Made by a program: the position numbers and the translations under genes. Shown here piece after piece: positions 24,191 through 32,711 of a DNA stretch of 64,000 bases. The stretch's first letter is position 1; every line of letters begins with the position of its first letter. Origin of the DNA: Aromatoleum bremense. GTDB taxonomy: Bacteria; Pseudomonadota; Gammaproteobacteria; Burkholderiales; Rhodocyclaceae. Location: the NCBI RefSeq assembly GCF_017894365.1, contig NZ_CP059467.1:4030001-4094000 (forward strand), written 5' to 3'. Below the pieces are notes generated by a model. That model saw nothing but the letters and a program-made list of their open reading frames with translations. It was not told the origin of the DNA and made no database searches.

Positions 24191-24880
24191 TCAGTCGACG
24201 TACTTCAGGCCGGCCTTGGCGAGCGGCTCGCGCAGGGAGTACATGTCGAGCCCGAGTTCGCCGGCGGCAAAACGCGCGCGCTTGGCGGCTTCGTTGGCTT
24301 CGCGCGCTTCGGCGGCGGCGGCCACCTGGGCGGCGACCGCGCGTGGCACGACGACCACGCCGTCGTCGTCGGCGATGATGACGTCACCCGGCGTCACCAG
24401 CGCCCCGGCACAGACGACCGGCACGTTGACCGAGCCCAGCGTCGCGCGCACACAGCCTTTGGCGCTGATCGCGCGCGAGAACACCGGGAACTGCATCGCG
24501 GTGAGGTCCTTCACGTCGCGCACGCCGGCGTCGGTGATCAGGCCGCGGGCGCCGCGGGCGCGGTAGGACGTCGCGAGCAGGTCGCCGAACATGCCGTCGG
24601 TGCTGTCGGCAGTGCAGGCGACGACTGCGACGTCGCCGTCCTGCAGCTGCTCGGCCGCGACGTGCAGCATCCAGTTGTCGCCGGGCTGGGCGAGGATCGT
24701 CACCGCGGTGCCGCACACGTAGGCGCCGGTGTAGATCGGCCGCAGGTAGGGCCTCATCAGGCCGGCGCGGCCCATCGCTTCGTGGATCGTGGCGACGCCG
24801 AACTTCGACAGGCGTTCGACGGTGGCGCGGTCGGTGCGCTCGATGTTGCGCCTGACGATGCCGAGATTATTCAGGGACAT
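24191..24880 (-). CDS. ligK: 4-carboxy-4-hydroxy-2-oxoadipate aldolase
   Basis: LigK (ProA, PmdF) splits 4-carboxy-4-hydroxy-2-oxoadipate into pyruvate and oxaloacetate and commonly decarboxylates oxaloacetate as well. The 229-residue protein is a class II pyruvate aldolase of the RraA-like fold. It has the H-E-A-M-G-R N-terminal segment, the core [12 protein letters not shown], and the conserved D-A-G-V-R-D motif that holds the catalytic Arg and the metal-binding Asp. It lies 15 bp after ligJ. Length and ends match the family. Confidence 0.96.
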   Translation of the reverse strand: MSLNNLGIVRRNIERTDRATVERLSKFGVATIHEAMGRAGLMRPYLRPIYTGAYVCGTAVTILAQPGDNWMLHVAAEQLQDGDVAVVACTADSTDGMFGDLLATSYRARGARGLITDAGVRDVKDLTAMQFPVFSRAISAKGCVRATLGSVNVPVVCAGALVTPGDVIIADDDGVVVVPRAVAAQVAAAAEAREANEAAKRARFAAGELGLDMYSLREPLAKAGLKYVD

Positions 24881-24895
24881 AAGGATGGTCTCCGG

Positions 24896-25921
24896 TTACA
24901 GGCCCTTGGCCTTCAATGCGGCATCGAGCCGCGGATAGACGCGGCGGGCGTTGGCCTCAAAGATCTTGAAACGGTCTTCGGCGCTGATGTTGGCGGTCTC
25001 GATGTAACGCCTGGTGTCGTCGTAGTAGTGCCCTGTCTCCGGGTCGATGCCGCGCACCGCGCCGATCATCTCGGAGGCGAACAGCACGTTGTCGACCGGG
25101 ATCACCTTCGTCAGCAGGTCGATGCCCGGCTGGTGATAGACGCAGGTGTCGAAGAAGATGTTGTTGAGCAGGTGGTCCTTCAGCAGCGGCTTCTTCAGCT
25201 CCTGCGCGAGGCCGCGGAAACGGCCCCAGTGATAGGGCACCGCGCCGCCGCCGTGGGGGATCACGAACTTCAGCGTCGGGAAATCCTTGAACAGGTCCGA
25301 GGTCAGGCACTGCATGAAGGCCGTGGTGTCCGCGTTCAGGTAGTGCGCGCCGGTGGTGTGGAAGCAGGCGTTGCAGCTCGTGCTCACATGCACCATCGCC
25401 GGGATGTCGTGCTCGACCATCTTTTCGTAGATCGGATACCAGTGGCGGTCCGACAGCGGCGGCTCCTTCCAGTGGCCGCCGGACGGGTCCGGGTTCAGGT
25501 TGATGCCGACAAAGCCGTATTCCTTCACGCAGCGTTCAAGCTCCGGAACGCAGGTCTTGGGATCGACGCCGGGCGACTGCGGCAACATCGCCGCGCCGAT
25601 GAAGTTGTCCGGGAACAGTTGCGCGACGCGGTAGCACAGTTCGTTGCAGATCGCCGCCCAGGTCGAGCTCGCGTTGAAGTCGCCGATGTGGTGGGCCATG
25701 AAGCTCGCGCGCGGCGAGAAGATCGTCAGGTCGGAGCCGCGCTCCTTCATCAGGCGCAGCTGGTTCTGCTCGATCGTCTCGCGCAGTTCGTCGTCGCTGA
25801 TCTTCAACTCCGACGCGCGGGGGGCGACCGACGGGTCCTCGAGGCCGGCGATCTGGCGGTTGCGCCACGCTTCGAGCGCCTTGGGCGCGGTGGTGTAGTG
25901 GCCGTGGCAGTCGATGATCAT
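24896..25921 (-). CDS. ligJ: 4-oxalomesaconate hydratase
   Basis: LigJ (PmdE) adds water to 4-oxalomesaconate to give 4-carboxy-4-hydroxy-2-oxoadipate. The 341-residue protein is an amidohydrolase-superfamily member starting M-I-I-D-C-H-G-H-Y-T-T, with metal-binding His6 and His8, then H-V-S-T-S-C-N and V-I-P-H-G-G-G segments carrying further active-site histidines. Its ATG overlaps the TGA of the tautomerase gene, so the two are translationally coupled. Position and length are normal for this pathway. Confidence 0.95.
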   Translation of the reverse strand: MIIDCHGHYTTAPKALEAWRNRQIAGLEDPSVAPRASELKISDDELRETIEQNQLRLMKERGSDLTIFSPRASFMAHHIGDFNASSTWAAICNELCYRVAQLFPDNFIGAAMLPQSPGVDPKTCVPELERCVKEYGFVGINLNPDPSGGHWKEPPLSDRHWYPIYEKMVEHDIPAMVHVSTSCNACFHTTGAHYLNADTTAFMQCLTSDLFKDFPTLKFVIPHGGGAVPYHWGRFRGLAQELKKPLLKDHLLNNIFFDTCVYHQPGIDLLTKVIPVDNVLFASEMIGAVRGIDPETGHYYDDTRRYIETANISAEDRFKIFEANARRVYPRLDAALKAKGL

Positions 25922-27015
25922 TGTTTGTCTCCTTCCTTGTTCCACACGGTGGCGGGAATCATCACTTCGCCGCGCATGATGAGACGCGCAGTACGCAGCA
26001 GCGCCGCGCGCGTGACGTTTTGCGGATCGGCGGGATCGATTTCGAGCTCCACGGAGAACTCGCCGGTCGGATGCTCGACCGACACCGTCTTGGGGTTGCC
26101 TTCCGGCACCACCGCGATGCCCTGTGTCACCGCCCCATCGAGCACGCAGGCGGTAGCGACAGTGACCGCTGCGAGCACGCCGATCGCGTCGTGGCACACA
26201 TGCGGGATGAAGCTGCGCGTGGCGAGGCTGCCGCCGTTGCGCGGCGGCGCGATCAGCGTCATCTTCGGATAGTTCCTGGCCGTCACATCGCCCAGACCCA
26301 TCGCATGGCCACACGCGATGCGCAGCCGCTCGAGGCGGGCCTTCAGCTCGCGGTCGGCGTTGAGCTCGGCCACGCTCTCGTAGCCGCTGCGGCCGGCATC
26401 GGCGGCGCGGAAGATCACCAGCGGCATGCCGTTGTCGATGCAGGTGACTTCGATGCCGTCGATGACGTCGCGGACATGGCCGGTGGGGAGCAGTCCCGAG
26501 CACACCGAGCCGGCGGTATCGAGAAAGTTGATCTTGATCGGCGCCGAGGTGCCCGGCACGCCGTCGATGCGCGCATCGCCCTCGTAGCTCACCTGCCCGC
26601 CCGGCGTCTGCACGGTGATGTCGCACTGCATGTCGGTGTTCAGCGTGAGCACGCGCAGCGTGGTGGTGCCGCCCTGCGGCTGCACCATACCGGTCTCGAG
26701 CGCGAAGGGCACCACTGCGGCGAGCATGTTGCCGCAGTTCGGCGTGGTATCGACCGTGTCCTTGTCCGGCTGCAGTTGCGCGAACAGGAAGTCGAGATCG
26801 ACGCCCGGCACGCCGCTCTTGCGCACGATGCCAACCTTGCTGGTGAGCGGATGGGCGCCGCCCAGACCGTCGATCTGGCGCCGGTCGGGCGAACCCATCG
26901 CGGCGAGCAGCACGCGGTCGCGCAGCGTGGTGTCGGCGGGCAGGTCGGCCGCGTCGAAGAACGGCCCGCGCGACGTGCCGCCGCGCATGAAGAGAGTTGG
27001 GATGGCGGTTTGCAT
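25918..27015 (-). CDS. ligU: 4-oxalomesaconate tautomerase, PrpF family
   Basis: LigU/GalD converts the keto and enol isomers of 4-oxalomesaconate before hydration. The 365-residue protein is a PrpF-family isomerase with two diaminopimelate-epimerase-like halves. It starts M-Q-T-A-I-P-T-L-F-M-R-G-G-T-S-R-G and has T-P-N-C-G-N-M, D-N-G-M-P-L-V-I and the G-H-A-M-G-L-G segment typical of the family. It is the first gene of the operon and lies opposite the LysR regulator, with the promoter region between them. The assignment over other PrpF isomerases rests on its overlap with ligJ. Confidence 0.93.
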   Translation of the reverse strand: MQTAIPTLFMRGGTSRGPFFDAADLPADTTLRDRVLLAAMGSPDRRQIDGLGGAHPLTSKVGIVRKSGVPGVDLDFLFAQLQPDKDTVDTTPNCGNMLAAVVPFALETGMVQPQGGTTTLRVLTLNTDMQCDITVQTPGGQVSYEGDARIDGVPGTSAPIKINFLDTAGSVCSGLLPTGHVRDVIDGIEVTCIDNGMPLVIFRAADAGRSGYESVAELNADRELKARLERLRIACGHAMGLGDVTARNYPKMTLIAPPRNGGSLATRSFIPHVCHDAIGVLAAVTVATACVLDGAVTQGIAVVPEGNPKTVSVEHPTGEFSVELEIDPADPQNVTRAALLRTARLIMRGEVMIPATVWNKEGDKQ

Positions 27016-27071
27016 GAGTCCATTCTGGTCCCGCCAACCAGAACTCGACAGACCTCTAGCGCTCTAGCTGT

Positions 27072-27088
27072 TATCGCATTTTGCGATA
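27072..27088. promoter_or_regulatory. Palindrome, candidate operator of the lig operon
   Basis: TATCGCA and TGCGATA form a perfect 7-bp inverted repeat around TTT. The inner part reads T-N11-A (TCGCATTTTGCGA), the general layout of LysR-type binding sites. It overlaps the candidate -10 of the operon. Confidence 0.55.
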
Positions 27089-27196
27089 TATAAAGCCAAG
27101 CTATTCCGGAATCGCTTGAGCGTCCGCGACCAATCGGACGGCGTGTTGCGCACTGCGGCCGGCAGGGGAAACAGGCGTTGATCGCGCCATCAGCTA

Positions 27197-27225
27197 TTCA
27201 ATTTCGCGATATCAGCTGCTATATT
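27197..27225 (+). promoter_or_regulatory. Candidate promoter of the lysR gene
   Basis: TTCAAT (27197-27202) and TATATT (27220-27225) are separated by 17 bp, 33 bp upstream of the lysR start. The second ATTTYRCGAT copy lies mostly inside the spacer, which would fit autoregulation. The -10 is good and the -35 is poor. Confidence 0.4.
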
Positions 27226-27257
27226 CTCAACATTTTACGATCGACTGCGCTCCCGCC

Positions 27258-28157
27258 ATGGATCTCAAACAGCTTGAATATTTCGTGCGGGTGGCTGAAC
27301 TCGGGAGCTTCACGCGCGCCTCGATCGAGTTGAACATCGCCCAGCCCGCATTGAGCCGACAGGTGCGCCTGCTGGAAGTCGAGTTGCGCCAGAACCTGCT
27401 GATCCGCAACGGGCGCGGCGTCACCACCACGGACGCGGGCAAGCTGCTCCTCGAGCACGGCCGCGGCATCCTCCATCAGGTCGAACGTGCGCGCGAGGAG
27501 CTGACGCGCGTGCGCGGCGCGCTTGCCGGGCGCGTGGCCCTGGGGCTACCGCCGAGTCTGTCGAAGGTCCTCACCGTTCCCCTAACGCGCATCTTCCGGG
27601 CCCGCCTGCCCGAGGCCTCGCTCTCGATCAGCGAGGGGCTGTCGGCCAACATGCAGGAAGCGCTGATCAACGGGCGGCTCGACATCGCCCTGCTGTACAA
27701 CGCCGCCCCGTCGCTCGATGTCGACACCACGCCGCTGCTGGAGGAAGACCTGTTCCTGGTGCAGTCCCGGCGCGGCGCGGACTCGTCCGCCCCGATCCCG
27801 CTGCGCGAGGTCGCCGATCTGCCGCTGGTGATTCCCAGCCGGCACAACGCGATTCGCGTGCTTCTCGAAGCCGAACTCGCCAGTCTGGGCTGCCGCCCGC
27901 AGATCGCGCTCGAGATCGACAGCATCGCGGCGATTCTTGACCTGGTCGCCGATGGCGCGGGCAGTGCGGTGCTCTCGATGAATGCCGTCACGTCCCTGGG
28001 GAAACCCGGTGCGTTCGTCGTACGCCCGATCGTGGAGCCGCAGCTGCACAGCAAGCTCTCGCTCGCGGTGAGTTCGCGGCGACCCGCCACGCTCACGCAG
28101 CAGGCGATGATCGAGCTGATCCGCCACACCGCAGCCGAGCTCCTGCTGCCTGTGTGA
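27258..28157 (+). CDS. LysR-family regulator, probable regulator of the lig operon
   Basis: This 299-residue protein has the LysR layout: an N-terminal winged helix (M-D-L-K-Q-L-E-Y-F-V-R-V-A-E-L-G-S-F-T-R-A-S, recognition helix Q-P-A-L-S-R-Q-V), a linker helix to about 90, and a substrate-binding domain. It is divergent from the tautomerase gene and separated by a region with a palindrome and three related motifs. Regulators in this position usually sense a pathway intermediate. It resembles the subgroup that includes nitrogen assimilation control and aromatic regulators; the inducer cannot be read from sequence. Confidence 0.92.
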   Translation: MDLKQLEYFVRVAELGSFTRASIELNIAQPALSRQVRLLEVELRQNLLIRNGRGVTTTDAGKLLLEHGRGILHQVERAREELTRVRGALAGRVALGLPPSLSKVLTVPLTRIFRARLPEASLSISEGLSANMQEALINGRLDIALLYNAAPSLDVDTTPLLEEDLFLVQSRRGADSSAPIPLREVADLPLVIPSRHNAIRVLLEAELASLGCRPQIALEIDSIAAILDLVADGAGSAVLSMNAVTSLGKPGAFVVRPIVEPQLHSKLSLAVSSRRPATLTQQAMIELIRHTAAELLLPV

Positions 28158-28350
28158 CCCGACCGCCGGCCGGCACCATGCCGGTCGCAGCCGCCACCGG
28201 GTTGCCCCGGCGCAGCGGTCGTCGTCTCCCGGACAGGCGCAATCGGGCAGAAGACATTTCACGGCGTGGCCAACGCGTCCCCGATAGTTGTATACATCCA
28301 ACGCAATCGAGGCCGATGTCCGTTTCCACGATCTGGTGCATTACTACGCG

Positions 28351-29781
28351 TTAATACGCGTGCGCGTCACGAATCACGAGCCGGATCGTCATCAGGATGA
28401 TCTTCAGGTCCAGTGACAGCGACCAGTGACGCAGGTAGTCGAGGTCGTATTCGATCCGCCGCGCCATTTTTCCCACGGTGTCGGTTTCGCCCCTGCAGCC
28501 GTTTACTTGCGCCCAGCCGGTGATGCCGGGTTTGACCTTGTGGCGGATCATGTAGCCTTTGATGACTTGCCGGTAGGTCTCATTGTGCGCCACCGCGTGC
28601 GGACGCGGCCCGACGATGCTCATGCGGCCCTGCAGCACGTTGATGAACTGCGGCAGTTCGTCCATCGAGGTGCGCCGCAGCCAGACGCCGAAACGCGTCA
28701 CGCGCGTGTCTTCCCTGACGGCCTGGACGATCTCCGGGCCATCCTCGCAGACCGTCATCGTGCGGAATTTGTAGACCAGGATCTTGCGCCCGTCGAGCCC
28801 GTAGCGGTTCTGCTTGAAGATGACCGGCCCTGGCGAGCCGAGCTTCACGCCGATCGCGATCAGCACCATCAGCGGGGCGATGAGGATCAGGATCGCGGTC
28901 GCGAGGACGATGTCGGACAGCCGCTTGACGAGCCGGTTGACGCCGGTGAAGGGCGTCTCGCAGACCGCGACGACCGGTGTGCCGGCAAAATGATCGACGC
29001 GGCCCTGGATCAGGTCGGTCACGAACATGTCGGGTACGAAGAAGATCGACGCGGTGGTGTCCTTCAGGTCGTCGAGGATCCGCAGGATACGCGGCTGGCT
29101 CACCATCGGCAGCGCGATGTAGATATGGCCGACGGCATGCTCCTTCGCGTAGGCGGCAAGCTCGCGAAGATGCCCGAGGCGTACGCCCGTGGTCGTCCCG
29201 GACGTGCGTGCGGGGGTTCGGTCGTCGAAGAATCCGAGCAGATGCACACCGAGAAAAGGGTTTTCCTCGATGCCGCGCGCGAGTTGCATCGCGATGTCGT
29301 TCGAGCCGACGATCACTGCGCGGCGTTGCGTCCCGGCCCTCGACATGAGCCGCGGCAGCGCAACGCGCGACACCGCGTGCGCCGCGATGAGGGCAAGCGG
29401 CGTGCCGGCGAGCCACACCGCCAGCACCGGCACCGCAAAATAATGGATATAGCCGGTGACATACCCGAACAGCACCAGCGCGCCTGCGATCAGCAGCCAG
29501 TTGAGCGCCGTCCTGCGCACCATCACCCGCCTTCCGTCACGCAGGTGGCTGTCTCCGGGAAACGTCAGTGAAAACGTCAGGAGCGCGAGAATCACATAGT
29601 GGCTGTCGGGAACGACCTCGTAGAAATATGCCGAAGCAAATAGCAGACCGACCGCGATGAACGGGTCGACGACCGATTCGATTATGCTTGCCATCGAAAA
29701 ACTCCCGTAGAAAAACGCGGCATTCGTCTCCGCGACGGGAGCCGATTCGGGAGGATGAGTGAAGATCGACGAGTTCGGCAC
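28351..29781 (-). CDS. Undecaprenyl-phosphate sugar phosphotransferase (priming enzyme)
   Basis: This membrane enzyme starts polysaccharide assembly by moving a sugar-1-phosphate (usually glucose) to undecaprenyl phosphate, like WcaJ or GumD. The 476-residue protein has an N-terminal group of helices, a central Rossmann-like part (A-V-I-V-G-S-N-D-I-A), a further helix at about 280-305 and the C-terminal catalytic domain. That domain carries K-F-R-T-M, R-R-T-S-M-D-E-L-P-Q, G-P-R-P and K-P-G-I-T-G-W-A-Q-V-N-G. The GTG at 29781 follows CAGGAG with good spacing; an ATG at 29694 with GGGAG upstream is the alternative. It faces away from the rest of the cluster. Confidence 0.93.
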   Translation of the reverse strand: MPNSSIFTHPPESAPVAETNAAFFYGSFSMASIIESVVDPFIAVGLLFASAYFYEVVPDSHYVILALLTFSLTFPGDSHLRDGRRVMVRRTALNWLLIAGALVLFGYVTGYIHYFAVPVLAVWLAGTPLALIAAHAVSRVALPRLMSRAGTQRRAVIVGSNDIAMQLARGIEENPFLGVHLLGFFDDRTPARTSGTTTGVRLGHLRELAAYAKEHAVGHIYIALPMVSQPRILRILDDLKDTTASIFFVPDMFVTDLIQGRVDHFAGTPVVAVCETPFTGVNRLVKRLSDIVLATAILILIAPLMVLIAIGVKLGSPGPVIFKQNRYGLDGRKILVYKFRTMTVCEDGPEIVQAVREDTRVTRFGVWLRRTSMDELPQFINVLQGRMSIVGPRPHAVAHNETYRQVIKGYMIRHKVKPGITGWAQVNGCRGETDTVGKMARRIEYDLDYLRHWSLSLDLKIILMTIRLVIRDAHAY

Positions 29782-29868
29782 GGCTTGCTCCTGACACAGG
29801 CCGAGGCGGACGCGCCTCCGAGTGGATTATTCATAGCATCACCCACCAGCCAGGGGAGCTTGCGAGTC

Positions 29869-31131
29869 ATGACGGATGTAACAATTCTTTATCGTGCCCG
29901 GGCGCGGACTTCCTGCCGGGTTCACGGCTCGCGCCGCCGGGCCGCACGCCATGTCTTGCACGTGCTCGCCGCGACCTGGGCGCTCCACGGTTGCGCTGCC
30001 GCAGCCGCGGCGGACGACGTGGAGGCGGAGGAAGGTTTCACGGTGGGGCTCGGGCACTCCGTCTCTCGGGAAGACAATCTGTTCCGGCTGCCCGACGACG
30101 TCCGGCCCCCGGAAGGAGGATCGAGGAGCGATCGCATCAGCCGCACGACAGCCGCGCTGGGATTCGAACACACCTACAGCCTGCAGCACGTCATTGCGGG
30201 AGTGGAGGTGACCCACCGCAACTACGATCGACACAATCAGCTCGACCGCACGACCGCCAGCGGCACGCTGCGCTGGGACTGGGCGGCGGGACGGCATTGG
30301 ACGGGGACGGCGACACTGCTGCAGCGCCAGGCGCCGCGAAGCTTCGCCGATACCGACCGGCGCATCCGCAGCATCAACACGCTGCGCAGGATCGGGGCCG
30401 ACGCGGACTACTGGTGGCATCCCGACTGGTCCTTTCTCGTTGGTGCGGAACACACGCGCAGCCGCTATTCGGATGAGCGTTCGGACGCTTCGGAATACGA
30501 CGAGACCGCAGTCGAAGCGGGGATCGGATACCGCCCGAAGTCCGGCAACCGGCTGTCACTGGTGGCCCGCCAGGCCGACGGCGACTATCCGAATCGCACC
30601 CCTTCCGCACGGGTCGATTCGGGCTACGAACAGCGCGACGTGCGGCTGCGGGGAAGCTGGGTATTGTCGGGAATCAGCAGTTTTTCCGGCTACGTCGGCT
30701 ACACCCGGCGGGAATACGAACACGTGAGCAGCCTCGACTTCAACGGGCCGACCGCGCGCATCGCGTTCGGCTGGGAGCCGACCGGCAAGTTGTCGTTCCA
30801 GGTCATTGCGCGACGGGAGATCGGCTCCGAATACGAAGTCATCGACAACTACGTCGTCACCCGCGGAGTCGCCGTCGAGGGGACGTGGAAGGCCACCGAC
30901 AAAATCACCGTCGGCGCGCGCGGCGAGCAATATCGCAGGGGCCGCGGCGACGTCGAGCTGTCGGCACTCGACGACGACCGAACGCGGGTTTACGGCCTGA
31001 GCGTCGGCTACGCGCCCTTGCGCAAACTGACGATCACGGCATCGGTGCAGCGCGCGAAACGCTCGGCGGCCGGGGAGCGGTTCGACTACACGGCGAAAAT
31101 CCACGGGATCGACGTAAGGCTCGACTTCTGA
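29869..31131 (+). CDS. epsL: EpsL-type outer-membrane beta-barrel protein
   Basis: This 420-residue protein resembles EpsL, a beta-barrel linked to exosortase-associated polysaccharide clusters. After a long basic N-region (R-A-R-A-R, R-R-R-A-A-R) there is a hydrophobic core and an alanine-rich cleavage site, followed by repeated amphipathic strands with aromatic ends (for example Y-W-W-H-P-D-W-S-F and S-G-Y-V-G-Y-T-R-R-E-Y). The last residues I-D-V-R-L-D-F end in Phe, as in outer-membrane proteins. The ATG at 29869 follows AGGGGAG; an earlier start at 29755 would add 38 residues before the signal sequence. It probably takes part in export of the polymer. Confidence 0.85.
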   Translation: MTDVTILYRARARTSCRVHGSRRRAARHVLHVLAATWALHGCAAAAAADDVEAEEGFTVGLGHSVSREDNLFRLPDDVRPPEGGSRSDRISRTTAALGFEHTYSLQHVIAGVEVTHRNYDRHNQLDRTTASGTLRWDWAAGRHWTGTATLLQRQAPRSFADTDRRIRSINTLRRIGADADYWWHPDWSFLVGAEHTRSRYSDERSDASEYDETAVEAGIGYRPKSGNRLSLVARQADGDYPNRTPSARVDSGYEQRDVRLRGSWVLSGISSFSGYVGYTRREYEHVSSLDFNGPTARIAFGWEPTGKLSFQVIARREIGSEYEVIDNYVVTRGVAVEGTWKATDKITVGARGEQYRRGRGDVELSALDDDRTRVYGLSVGYAPLRKLTITASVQRAKRSAAGERFDYTAKIHGIDVRLDF

Positions 31132-31328
31132 CCTGCCCGTTTGCGCGTCTTTGGGGCTCGCGACGCGTCTTCGGAGAGCAGGCCAGCCCGCCGCGCAATA
31201 AAAAAGTTTCGGAATATTTCTGAGCCGGTCTTCGGCTAAATCCAAGTAAAAAGCATTTACGTTTTATCACTTTCAGGAGCTTGGGAAGCGGCGGCGGATC
31301 ACTACTCTTATCTGCGTGAGGTGCCCAT

Positions 31329-31760
31329 ATGGCGATCCTGTGCAGAGTGTTCCGTATCCTGGTTGGGGCGATCTTCATCTGGATTTCGTATCCGGCCCAG
31401 GCAGTCCGGACGATTGAACTTGTTCCTGACGAGGAATTGGCTCTCGTGACCGGGGGAGCCGGGTGGGTTCCCGCATCATCGTCGGCCCTGGCGCCGCTTT
31501 CCGGCAGCTCCGGGGACGCCGATGTCTCCTTCGCATTACTGGAGCGGGAACAGGCGAAGCCCGCCGCGGCGCTGCGCGCTGCGGGCGACGTCTGGCGCCT
31601 CGACGAACCGGAGGTCGTCGACATTCCGGGAATCCTCGACGACTCGCGCCCTGCCAGCCGCGCATACCGCTCGCGGCGCGCCGATGGCTGGATTGCAGAA
31701 GCGATTGCCGCGCTGGCAGTCGGTGCACTCGTGGCGCGGCGTCGGCTGGGCAGGCATTGA
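31329..31760 (+). CDS. Secreted 143-residue protein with GG motif and C-terminal TM/Arg tail
   Basis: I do not recognise a family. The protein has a signal peptide (hydrophobic stretch at 8-20, cleavage probably after P-A-Q-A at 25). Directly after it comes E-L-V-P-D-E-E-L-A-L-V-T-G-G (30-43), which looks like a double-glycine leader motif. A polar, proline- and acid-containing middle follows. The C-terminus is a short hydrophobic helix (119-136) ending in R-R-R-L-G-R-H, the layout of protein-sorting tails. It sits between epsL and epsD, 12 bp before the latter, so a role in the same envelope process is likely. The preceding 197 bp are AT-rich with no gene. Confidence 0.75.
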   Translation: MAILCRVFRILVGAIFIWISYPAQAVRTIELVPDEELALVTGGAGWVPASSSALAPLSGSSGDADVSFALLEREQAKPAAALRAAGDVWRLDEPEVVDIPGILDDSRPASRAYRSRRADGWIAEAIAALAVGALVARRRLGRH

Positions 31761-31771
31761 GGCGCAAGGAC

Positions 31772-32665
31772 ATGCCGCCAAAGCGGAGTCCCGCGGGCCC
31801 GGCGGTCGCCGCAGTCCTGGCGATCGTGCTCGCGGCGTGTTACCCGGCGCCTCCCGAAGATGTCGCGGCGCGCGTCAACGGGACGGTGATTTCGGCCGCG
31901 GAGCTCGATCTCACACTGCAGCACATCGGGGTGGCGCAACACGACCACGAGATTCGTCGGCGCCAGCTGGAGAAACTCGTCATCGAGGAACTGCTGGCGC
32001 AGCAGTTCCTGCGCAGCACTCCCGGGAGTGCCCGGGTGGACGAATTCGCGGTGAGCGCGGCGCGGCGCGAGATCCTTGCGCGGCGCTACATCACCGACCT
32101 CGTCAATCGCATTCCGCCCCCGCAGGACGCCGAGATCGAGGCGTTTTACCAAGCCAATCCGGCGATGTTCGGGCAGCGGCAGATATTTGCACTGCGGGAG
32201 TTCGAAATCTCCGCGCCGGCATCGAGGGAAACGGAACTGCGCCGGCACCTCCGCGCGGTGCACTCGCTCGAAGAGTTTGCGGACTGGCTGCGCCGCGAGG
32301 AGTTGCCTTTCGTCATCACCGAAGCCGAACGCGGGGCGGAGGAGTTTCCACCGGAGGTGGCGGCGCAACTGGCGACGCTGAAGGAAGGCGAGGTCGCACT
32401 GCTGTCCGCCCCCACCGGCCTGCGCGTGATCGAGATTGTCCGCGCGAGCGCCTCCGCGCTCGACGAGAACGCCGCACGGCCGCTGATCGAGCACCGCCTG
32501 TGGACCGAGAAACGGATCGCGGCAGTCGACGCCGAGGTTCGCCGCCTGAGCCGGATGGCGGCGATCTCGATACTGGACGGCACCGGCCGCAAGGACGCCG
32601 GCGGCATTCCAGGGCTTTCCCCGGGAACGGCGGCAGTGCTGGCGCCGGCGCTTTCGTTCCCGTGA
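31772..32665 (+). CDS. epsD: EpsD-type peptidyl-prolyl isomerase lipoprotein
   Basis: This 297-residue protein matches the EpsD family, a SurA/PpiC-related isomerase found in exosortase-type polysaccharide clusters. The N-terminus has a lipoprotein signal with the lipobox L-A-A-C at 20-23. The next part, V-A-A-R-V-N-G-T-V-I-S, is the usual SurA-like N-domain start, followed by a helical chaperone-like region and a degenerate PPIase part (R-Q-I-F-A-L-R-E-F, L-S-A-P-T-G-L-R-V-I-E-I). It probably assists folding of outer-membrane parts such as EpsL. The C-terminal tail after 270 is Gly/Ala/Pro rich. Confidence 0.85.
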   Translation: MPPKRSPAGPAVAAVLAIVLAACYPAPPEDVAARVNGTVISAAELDLTLQHIGVAQHDHEIRRRQLEKLVIEELLAQQFLRSTPGSARVDEFAVSAARREILARRYITDLVNRIPPPQDAEIEAFYQANPAMFGQRQIFALREFEISAPASRETELRRHLRAVHSLEEFADWLRREELPFVITEAERGAEEFPPEVAAQLATLKEGEVALLSAPTGLRVIEIVRASASALDENAARPLIEHRLWTEKRIAAVDAEVRRLSRMAAISILDGTGRKDAGGIPGLSPGTAAVLAPALSFP

Positions 32666-32711
32666 GCGCCGGCGCAGCGAAGGTTCGACAACAGGCGAAG
32701 GAGACAGAGCA

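Larger units (their letters stand above)
27016..27257. promoter_or_regulatory. Divergent promoter region of the lig operon and its LysR regulator
   Basis: This 242-bp region is the only gap in front of the long minus-strand operon. It is AT-richer than its surroundings. For the operon a possible -35 TTGGCT and -10 GATAAC with 18-bp spacing can be read on the minus strand, with a palindrome overlapping the -10. Three copies of ATTTYRCGAT are present at 27078-27087, 27201-27210 and 27232-27241, the last two 31 bp apart (about three helical turns). Confidence 0.6.

Noticed and set aside
29774..29790. A possible sigma-54 promoter (GGCACG...TTGCT) near epsL
   Set aside because: The GG and GC elements are only 8 bp apart rather than 10, and the sequence is at the start of the divergent phosphotransferase gene.
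31223..31237. A 5-bp hairpin (AGCCG-GTCTT-CGGCT) after epsL
   Set aside because: The stem is short and no T tract follows, so it is not a convincing terminator.
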